Shown here piece by piece: positions 57,921-64,000 of a stretch of 64,000 bases of DNA. The position numbers and the translations under genes were made by a program. The notes below the pieces were generated by a model. The model saw only the letters and a list, made by a program, of their open reading frames with translations. It was not told the DNA's origin and did no database searches. The stretch's first letter is position 1; each line of letters starts with the position of its first letter. The DNA comes from Nocardia kruczakiae NBRC 101016 (lineage in GTDB: Bacteria > Actinomycetota > Actinomycetes > Mycobacteriales > Mycobacteriaceae), in NCBI RefSeq assembly GCF_001612965.1, contig NZ_BDBL01000023.1, positions 62,001 through 126,000 of the forward strand, written 5' to 3'.

Positions 57921-60900
57921 ATGGCTGACAACGAGGGCACCCAGACGACGGCAACCACCGGCGACGCGAACGCCGAGGTGGAGCAGACCACTGCGACCGA
58001 ACAGAGTGTGACCGAGCCGGGTGGTGCGGCGAAATCCGGCGGCACCGATATGTCGGTGGCCGAGCTGCGCGAGTGGCTGCAGCGCTGGGTCGCCGACGCC
58101 ACCGGCCAGCCGGTGGAGCAGATCACGGTGGACCGGCCGATGGAGGAATTCGGCCTGGCCTCCCGGGACGCCATCGCCCTGGGCGGTGATATCGAAGAGC
58201 TCACCGGTGTACTGCTGAACGCGACGATCGTGTATCAGCATCCGACGATCGCGGCGCTCGCCGAGCGGATCATCAACGGTGAGCCGGAGACGCCGGAGGA
58301 GGCGGCGGACGACGCCTTCTACACCGCCGGATATCAGCCGGGGGCCGCGCACGATATCGCCATCGTCGGCCTCGCCACGCGGCTGCCCGGAGCCGGCGAT
58401 ACGCCGGAGTCGACCTGGGATTTCCTGATCAACCGGGGCGACGGCATCCGGGATCTGCCCGAGGGCCGGTGGTCCGAATTCCTGGCCGATCCGGATATCG
58501 CGGCGGCTGTCGAGAACGGCAATACCCACGGCGGCTACCTGGACCAGGACGTGATCAAGGGCTTCGACGCGGAATTCTTCGCGATGTCGCCCGTCGAGGT
58601 CGAGCGCGTCGATCCGCAGCAGCGGCTCATGATGGAGCTGACCTGGGAAGCGTTGGAGCACGCGCGAATTCCGGCGAATACCCTCAAGGGCGAATCCGTC
58701 GGCGTGTACATCGGTACCTCGACCAACGATTTCTCGCTGATCGCCGCACTGGGACTGGGCAAGTCGGATCGCGACGCTCCGGCCTCGGCCGATGCGTATG
58801 CCCTCACCGGCGGCTCCACCGCGATCGTCGCCAACCGGGTGTCGTACTTCTACGACTTCCGGGGTCCCTCGGTAGCCGTGGATACCGCGTGCTCGTCGAC
58901 TCTGGTGGCGGTGCACGACGCGGTGCGCGCGCTGCGCAACGGCGACGCCGACGTGGCGCTGGCCGGCGGTGTGAACATGCTGCTGGCCCCCGCGATCACC
59001 CTCGGATTCGATTCCATCGGTGCGGTCGCGAAAGACGGCCACATCAAAGCGTTCTCGTCCGATGCCGACGGCATGGTCCGCAGTGAAGGCGCCGGCATGG
59101 TGGTGCTCAAGCGTTTGGCCGACGCCGAACGCGACGGGGACCGCATTCTCGCGGTCGTGAAGGGCAGTGCCGTCAATTCCGATGGTCGTTCCAACGGTAT
59201 CGTCGCCCCGAATCCGGACGCCCAGGTCGATGTGCTGCGCCGCGCGTACCGGGATGCGGGTATCGCGCCCTCGACCGTCGACTACATCGAGGCGCACGGC
59301 ACCGGCACCCCGATCGGCGATCCGATCGAGGCCGACGCGCTCGGCCGGGTGATCGGCCGTGGGCGCGAAGACGACAAGCCGGCGCTGCTGGGTTCGGCGA
59401 AGACCAACTTCGGACATCTCGAATCCGGTGCCGGCGCCGCCGCCCTCGCCAAGGTGATTCTGGCGTTGCAGCACAACGTCATTCCGCCGAATATCGGCTA
59501 CGCGGGGCCGAGCCCCTTCATCCCGTTCGATCAGGCGCACCTGAAGGTCGTCGACGAGCCCACCGAATTCCCGCGCTACAGCGGTACCGCCACCATCGGC
59601 GTCTCCGGATTCGGATTCGGTGGCACCAACGCGCACGTGGTCATCCAGGAATACGTCCCGGCCGCTGCCGCCGAGGCGAAAGATGATGCCGCGCAGGGCG
59701 CTTCGGCGGACGCCGAGACGCTCGACGCCGAACTCGACAATGAGGCGACCGATGTGCTCGCCGGTGCCGAGGCGATCGTCGAGGGCAGCGATCCGCTGGC
59801 CGCACCCGAGCCCGTGGCCGAGGTGGCCGAGTGGACGCAGGAACGCACCGAGCCGCTGCCGGTGATTCTGCCGGTGTCGGCCTATCTGCCGTCGCGCCGC
59901 CGCCGGGCCGCGAGCGACCTCGCCGACTGGCTGGAATCCGAAGCGGGACAGGCGACTCCGCTCGAGGATGTGGCGCGGTCGCTGGCCAAGCGCAACCACG
60001 GCCGTTCGCGCGGCGTGGTGCTGGCGAAGACCCACGAGGAGGCCGTGGCCGGATTGCGCGCCATCGCCGCCGGTAAGCCGGGGCCGGGCGTGTTCACCGC
60101 CGATTCCCCGGCCGCCCAGGGCCCGATGTGGGTGCTGGCCGGATTCGGCTCGCACCACCGGAAGATGGGTAAGCAGCTCTACCTGGAGAATTCGATCTTC
60201 GCCCGGACCGTGGACGAGGTCGACGAGCTGGTTGTCGACGAGGCCGGATATTCGGTCAAGGAGATGATCCTCGACGACGCCCAGGACTGGGATGTGGGCA
60301 CCTCGCAGGTGGGCGTGTTCACGATCCAGCTCGGTCTCGCCGCGCTGCTGCGCGCGCACGGCGCCGAACCGCATGGCGTGGTGGGGCATTCGCAGGGTGA
60401 GGCGGCAGGCGCCTACATCTCCGGCGGTCTCCCGCTCGAGGACGCGGTGCGCGTGATCTGCGCGCGCTCGCGGCTGATGGGCGAGGGCGAGCAGATGATC
60501 ACCGACGACCAGGTGCGCAATATGGCCCTGGTCGAATACAGCGCCGAAGATATCGAGAAGGTGCTGCCGGAGTACCCGGATCTCGAGGTCGCGGTGTACG
60601 CCGCGCCGACCAACACCGTGATCGGCGGCCCGCCGGATCAGGTGCACGCGATCGTGGCGCGCGCCGAAGCCGAGGGCAAATTCGCGCGAGTGCTGCAGAC
60701 CCGCGGCGCCGGCCACACCTCGCAGATGGATCCGCTGCTGGGTGAGCTGGCCGCGGAGCTGGCCGGCATCGAGCCGACCAAGGTGACCACGGATCTCTAC
60801 TCGACCGTGCACAAGGCGACCGTGTACAAGGCCGGTTCGGACCCGGTGCACGATGTCGACTACTGGGTGACCAATATGCGCGGCTCGGTGTATTTCACCA

Positions 60901-63308
60901 ACGCGATCCGCCGCGCGGTCGACGCCGGCATCACCACCTACCTGGAACTGGCGCCGAATTCCGTTGCGCTCATGCAGGTGATGGGTACGACCTTCGCCGC
61001 CGGTGTGCACAACGCGGCTCTGATCCCCACGCTCAAGCGCAAGGAGGACGAGGCCGCGGGCGTCATCTCCGCTCTGGCCCAGCTGTATGTGCAGGGCCAC
61101 CCGGTCGATCTGGTGTCGCTGCTGCCCGCCGGTGACTACGCCGACGTGCCGCGAACGGCCTTCCTGCGCAAGGAGTACTGGCCCAAGGTCAGCATCGCGA
61201 CGGGTTCGGGCAGCGGTCGCGCGCCCGGTGCGCACGTGGCATTGCCCGACGGCCGCCACGCCTGGGAGGTGTCGGCCGCGGCCGTCACAGATCTGGCCGG
61301 ACTGGTGAACGCGGCTGCGGCGCAGGTGCTGTCGGACGTGGTGCTGGGTGCGACCGTCGCGCATTCCCCGCTGCCGGCGTCGGGCACCCTGACCACGACG
61401 CTCACCCCGCATCCGGGCGGCGCCTCGGTTCAGGTGCACGTCCGCGAGGGTGCCGCGTTCCGGCTGCTGTTCGATGCGGTGGTGACCGCAAGCGCACCGT
61501 CCACCAACGGAACACCGGCACCCGCCGTCCAGCCCGCTCCAGCTCGCGCCGAAACCGACAGCGGCACAGCCGATCTCGTCGTCGCGGAGAGTTTCGGTGA
61601 TCGCTGGGATCCGAACGGTACGCAGACCGTCGAGGAGCGCCTGGCGACCATCGCCGCGGAATCCATGGGTTATGCCGTGGAGGATCTGCCGATGGAGATC
61701 CCGCTGATGGAGTTGGGGCTCGACTCGCTGATGGCGATGCGGATCAAGAACCGCGTCGAATACGAATTCGACATCCCGTCGCTGCAGGTCTCCGCGGTGC
61801 GCGATGCCAGCCTCAACGAGGTGGGCAAGGTGCTGCGCTACGCCATCGAGCACCGCGACGAGGTCGCCGCGATGGCGGAAAAGCAAGCCGCCGATGGTGG
61901 TTCGCTCACCGTGGACGACAACTTCGTCGCCGCCGCGCGCGCCGCGATGGAAGCGGGTGAGGATCCGGCCGCCGCGGTCAAGCAGCAGGTGGCGGCCGCC
62001 GAGCCGAAACAGGCCGAGCCGGCTGCGGCTGCTCCTGCCGGAACCGCCGGTGCGGTGGCGGACGCGGCCGATGCGGATCAGAAGGCAAGCGCCACAGCAG
62101 GTTCGGCGAGCGAGGTTGCCGAGTCGACAGGCGGGGTTGCCGACGCGAAGGCGGCGGCCGTCTTCGGCGGCGGCCAGGGTGCGGGCACCAAGGAGCCGGA
62201 AGCCGATGTGCCCCCGCGTGATGCGGCCGAGCGGTTGACCTTCGCCGCGTGGGCGATGGTGACCGGCAAGTCGGCCGGTGGCATCTTCAACACCCTGCCG
62301 ATCCTCGACGAGGACACCGCGGAGAAGCTCGCGGCGCGACTGTCGGATCGGGTCGGCGCGGAGATCGAGGTCGACGATGTGCTCGACTGCGAGACCATCG
62401 AGCAACTCTCGGATGTTGTTCGCCGGCACCAGGACAGCGGCGCCGACGTCGACGGTTTCGTCCGGCCGTTGCGCCCGCGTTCCGAAGGCTCGAACGCGGT
62501 GCCGGTCTTCGTATTCCACCCTTCGGGCGGAAACACGCTGGTCTACGAACCGCTGCTGAAGCGACTGCCCGACGGCACGCCGATGTATGGGTTCGAACGT
62601 GTCGACGGTTCGATCGAAGAGCGTGCGCGCCAGTACGTAACGAAGATCCGGGAGATCCACCCCTCCGGCCCGTACGTGTTCTACGGATGGTCGCTCGGAG
62701 CAGTGTTGGCCTTGCAGGTGGCGCAGATCCTGCGGTCTGAAGGCGCCGATGTCCGGCTCGTCGGTCTGATCGATCTGGCTCTGCCAACCCAGGATGAGGA
62801 CAACAGTCCTGAAGGACGGCGGGGCCGCATCGAACGGTTCCAGGCCTTCGCGCAGAAGACGTACGGCATCCAGGGCGAACTCGATGACGAGATGCTGCAG
62901 GAACTCGCGGATGCCTCGGACGAAGAGCAGTTCAAGATCGTCACAGACCTGCTGAAATTCGCTGATGTGAAGATCCCCGGCGGTGTGATCGAGCACCAGC
63001 GCTACTCGTGGATCGAAAGCCGCGAGTTGGAGAAGACCCGCCCGTCGCATTACGACGGTGATGTCGTGCTCTATCTGGCCGATCGCTACCACGACGGCAT
63101 GATCGAGCTCGAGCCGCGGTTCGCTGAACGCAAGCCGAACGGCGGATGGGACGACTACATCCCCAACCTGGAAGTCATCCACATCCCGGGTGACCACCTC
63201 CAGATCATCGATGAACCGCGCGTCTCGCAGATCGGTGCCGACCTCACCCGGAAATTGGCGGCGATCGGCAACACAGGAGACGATGCACCCGGGAAGGGAG
63301 AGCAGTGA
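57921..63308 (+). CDS. pks13: Polyketide synthase Pks13 (mycolic acid condensase)
   Basis: The 1795-residue multidomain enzyme condenses the meromycolyl chain with a carboxylated fatty acid to form the mycolic precursor and transfers it to trehalose. Domains and active residues: N-terminal ACP (about 45-97, Ser81 in EFGLASRD); ketosynthase (about 144-580, Cys324 in VDTACSSTL, His459 in EAHGTG, KTNFGH); acyltransferase (about 730-1040, Ser824 in GHSQGE); C-terminal ACP (about 1235-1310, Ser1269 in LGLDSLMAM); thioesterase (about 1520-1790, Ser1591 in GWSLGA). An Ala/Glu-rich linker joins the last two. ATG 57921 has GAGGA at 5 nt. Its stop overlaps the accD4 start. Confidence 0.97.
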   Translation: MADNEGTQTTATTGDANAEVEQTTATEQSVTEPGGAAKSGGTDMSVAELREWLQRWVADATGQPVEQITVDRPMEEFGLASRDAIALGGDIEELTGVLLNATIVYQHPTIAALAERIINGEPETPEEAADDAFYTAGYQPGAAHDIAIVGLATRLPGAGDTPESTWDFLINRGDGIRDLPEGRWSEFLADPDIAAAVENGNTHGGYLDQDVIKGFDAEFFAMSPVEVERVDPQQRLMMELTWEALEHARIPANTLKGESVGVYIGTSTNDFSLIAALGLGKSDRDAPASADAYALTGGSTAIVANRVSYFYDFRGPSVAVDTACSSTLVAVHDAVRALRNGDADVALAGGVNMLLAPAITLGFDSIGAVAKDGHIKAFSSDADGMVRSEGAGMVVLKRLADAERDGDRILAVVKGSAVNSDGRSNGIVAPNPDAQVDVLRRAYRDAGIAPSTVDYIEAHGTGTPIGDPIEADALGRVIGRGREDDKPALLGSAKTNFGHLESGAGAAALAKVILALQHNVIPPNIGYAGPSPFIPFDQAHLKVVDEPTEFPRYSGTATIGVSGFGFGGTNAHVVIQEYVPAAAAEAKDDAAQGASADAETLDAELDNEATDVLAGAEAIVEGSDPLAAPEPVAEVAEWTQERTEPLPVILPVSAYLPSRRRRAASDLADWLESEAGQATPLEDVARSLAKRNHGRSRGVVLAKTHEEAVAGLRAIAAGKPGPGVFTADSPAAQGPMWVLAGFGSHHRKMGKQLYLENSIFARTVDEVDELVVDEAGYSVKEMILDDAQDWDVGTSQVGVFTIQLGLAALLRAHGAEPHGVVGHSQGEAAGAYISGGLPLEDAVRVICARSRLMGEGEQMITDDQVRNMALVEYSAEDIEKVLPEYPDLEVAVYAAPTNTVIGGPPDQVHAIVARAEAEGKFARVLQTRGAGHTSQMDPLLGELAAELAGIEPTKVTTDLYSTVHKATVYKAGSDPVHDVDYWVTNMRGSVYFTNAIRRAVDAGITTYLELAPNSVALMQVMGTTFAAGVHNAALIPTLKRKEDEAAGVISALAQLYVQGHPVDLVSLLPAGDYADVPRTAFLRKEYWPKVSIATGSGSGRAPGAHVALPDGRHAWEVSAAAVTDLAGLVNAAAAQVLSDVVLGATVAHSPLPASGTLTTTLTPHPGGASVQVHVREGAAFRLLFDAVVTASAPSTNGTPAPAVQPAPARAETDSGTADLVVAESFGDRWDPNGTQTVEERLATIAAESMGYAVEDLPMEIPLMELGLDSLMAMRIKNRVEYEFDIPSLQVSAVRDASLNEVGKVLRYAIEHRDEVAAMAEKQAADGGSLTVDDNFVAAARAAMEAGEDPAAAVKQQVAAAEPKQAEPAAAAPAGTAGAVADAADADQKASATAGSASEVAESTGGVADAKAAAVFGGGQGAGTKEPEADVPPRDAAERLTFAAWAMVTGKSAGGIFNTLPILDEDTAEKLAARLSDRVGAEIEVDDVLDCETIEQLSDVVRRHQDSGADVDGFVRPLRPRSEGSNAVPVFVFHPSGGNTLVYEPLLKRLPDGTPMYGFERVDGSIEERARQYVTKIREIHPSGPYVFYGWSLGAVLALQVAQILRSEGADVRLVGLIDLALPTQDEDNSPEGRRGRIERFQAFAQKTYGIQGELDDEMLQELADASDEEQFKIVTDLLKFADVKIPGGVIEHQRYSWIESRELEKTRPSHYDGDVVLYLADRYHDGMIELEPRFAERKPNGGWDDYIPNLEVIHIPGDHLQIIDEPRVSQIGADLTRKLAAIGNTGDDAPGKGEQ

Positions 63309-64000
63309 GTACGACCGCCGAGAGGCTTGCCGACCTGCGGAAGAAGCTGGAACTCGCGCAGGAGCCGGCCGGCGAAGCGGGGGTGGCCAAGCGGGCCAAG
63401 AAGGGTATCCCCTCGCCGCGTGAGCGGATCAACATGCTGCTGGACCCGGGGACCTTCGTGGAAATCGGTGCGCTGGTGCGCAATCCGGCGGACAAGAACT
63501 CCCTCTACAGCGACGGCGTTGTCACCGGCCACGGGTTGGTGGAGGGCCGCCCGGTGGCGGTGTTCTCCCACGATCAGACCGTGTACGGCGGAACGGTCGG
63601 CGAGATGTTCGGCCAGAAGGTCGCCTCGCTCATGCGCTTCGCCGCGAAGATGGGTTGCCCGCTGGTCGGCATCAACGACTCCGGTGGCGCGCGCGTGCAG
63701 GAGGCGGTGACCTCGCTGCGCTGGTACGGCGAGATGGCGATCGCCATGGAAGCGCTCTCGGGTGCGGTGCCGATGGTGTCGCTGATCCTCGGCAACTGTG
63801 CCGCGGGTGCGGTGTATCAGCCGATCTGCACCGATGTCGTCATCGCGACCGAATCCGCGCACATGTTCGTCACCGGCCCGCAGATCACGCGCGAGGCCAC
63901 CGGTGAGGACGTGACCGCCGACGAGCTCGGCGGCGCCTACCGGCAGGCCGACTGGGGCAATATCCACCACGTCGCCAAGGACGAGAAGGCGGCGTTCGAA
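63305..64000 (+). CDS. accD4: Acyl-CoA carboxylase beta subunit AccD4 (5' part)
   Basis: The gene is cut by the window end; 232 residues are visible. The carboxyltransferase fold is clear from PRERINMLLDPGTFVEIGALVR, FSHDQTVYGGTVGEMFGQKV, GCPLVGINDSGGARVQEAV, and GNCAAGAVYQPICTDVVIA with the oxyanion-hole glycines. AccD4 with AccA3 and AccD5 carboxylates long acyl-CoA to supply the alpha-branch substrate of Pks13. The GTG overlaps the pks13 TGA (GTGA), so the fadD32-pks13-accD4 order of M. tuberculosis is kept and the last two are coupled. Confidence 0.95.
   Translation, partial: MSTTAERLADLRKKLELAQEPAGEAGVAKRAKKGIPSPRERINMLLDPGTFVEIGALVRNPADKNSLYSDGVVTGHGLVEGRPVAVFSHDQTVYGGTVGEMFGQKVASLMRFAAKMGCPLVGINDSGGARVQEAVTSLRWYGEMAIAMEALSGAVPMVSLILGNCAAGAVYQPICTDVVIATESAHMFVTGPQITREATGEDVTADELGGAYRQADWGNIHHVAKDEKAAFE

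Noticed and set aside
57873..63197. A very long open frame on the minus strand opposite pks13
   Set aside because: It is antisense to a clear multidomain enzyme, has no domain, start signal or signal peptide, and such frames are expected opposite GC-rich coding sequence with strong third-position bias.
1..64000. tRNA or rRNA genes, CRISPR arrays, insertion sequences, prophage genes
   Set aside because: I looked for TpsiC-arm-like sequences outside coding regions, regularly spaced repeats, transposase motifs and phage structural genes and found none. GGTTCGA strings occur only inside coding sequence, for example in pks13 near 62590.

Overview
The window is high-GC actinobacterial DNA from a mycolic-acid-making member of the Mycobacteriales, most likely Nocardia. 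The reasons are the mycolate and arabinogalactan gene block, a small PE/PPE/EspG set, mycolyltransferases with LGFP repeats, and a gene order that largely follows M. tuberculosis Rv3841 back to Rv3799, with local insertions. The genus is inferred from gene content; Rhodococcus or another relative is not excluded.

Layout. 1-10.3 kb: a DUF5926 protein, two tandem ferritins, an LCP cell-wall ligase, a CPBP protease, a DUF2470 protein behind a strong IdeR-like iron box, pheA and a phosphoglycerate-mutase-like gene, then a PE-PPE-EspG cassette. 10.3-16.2 kb: a metallopeptidase and a septum-formation protein divergent from serS, a GGDEF/EAL protein, and a DMT transporter. 16.2-23.6 kb: a TetR/SDR divergent pair, a metallo-beta-lactamase/Rieske protein (Rv3818-like), an ABM-like protein, a lipoprotein, two PlsC acyltransferases and a membrane protein. 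23.6-30.9 kb: an oligopeptide ABC transporter operon with two substrate-binding lipoproteins. 31-39.6 kb: a HAD phosphatase, an LGFP-bearing amidase, a SpoIID/LGFP protein, a MarR-controlled EamA/NAD(P)-binding pair and two small Tyr/Pro-rich membrane proteins.

39.8-64 kb is the cell-envelope core: glf, glfT2, a PAP2 phosphatase, ubiA and aftB build the galactan and the arabinan donor and caps. Four mycolyltransferases follow, then a DUF732 lipoprotein coupled to a Culp6-type cutinase, an LLM oxidoreductase, fadD32, pks13 and the 5' part of accD4. In the known pathway AccD4 and FadD32 activate the two fatty-acid chains, Pks13 condenses them, and the mycolyltransferases attach the product to trehalose and arabinogalactan.

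Many starts lack a Shine-Dalgarno and instead have a TAnnnT element 6-9 nt before ATG/GTG, the pattern of leaderless actinobacterial transcripts. I saw no tRNA, rRNA, CRISPR array, insertion sequence or phage gene. The most notable non-coding signals are an IdeR box (5548-5566), paired operators for the TetR and MarR regulators, a palindromic repeat present twice between convergent genes, and two DnaA-box-like 9-mers between fadD32 and pks13.
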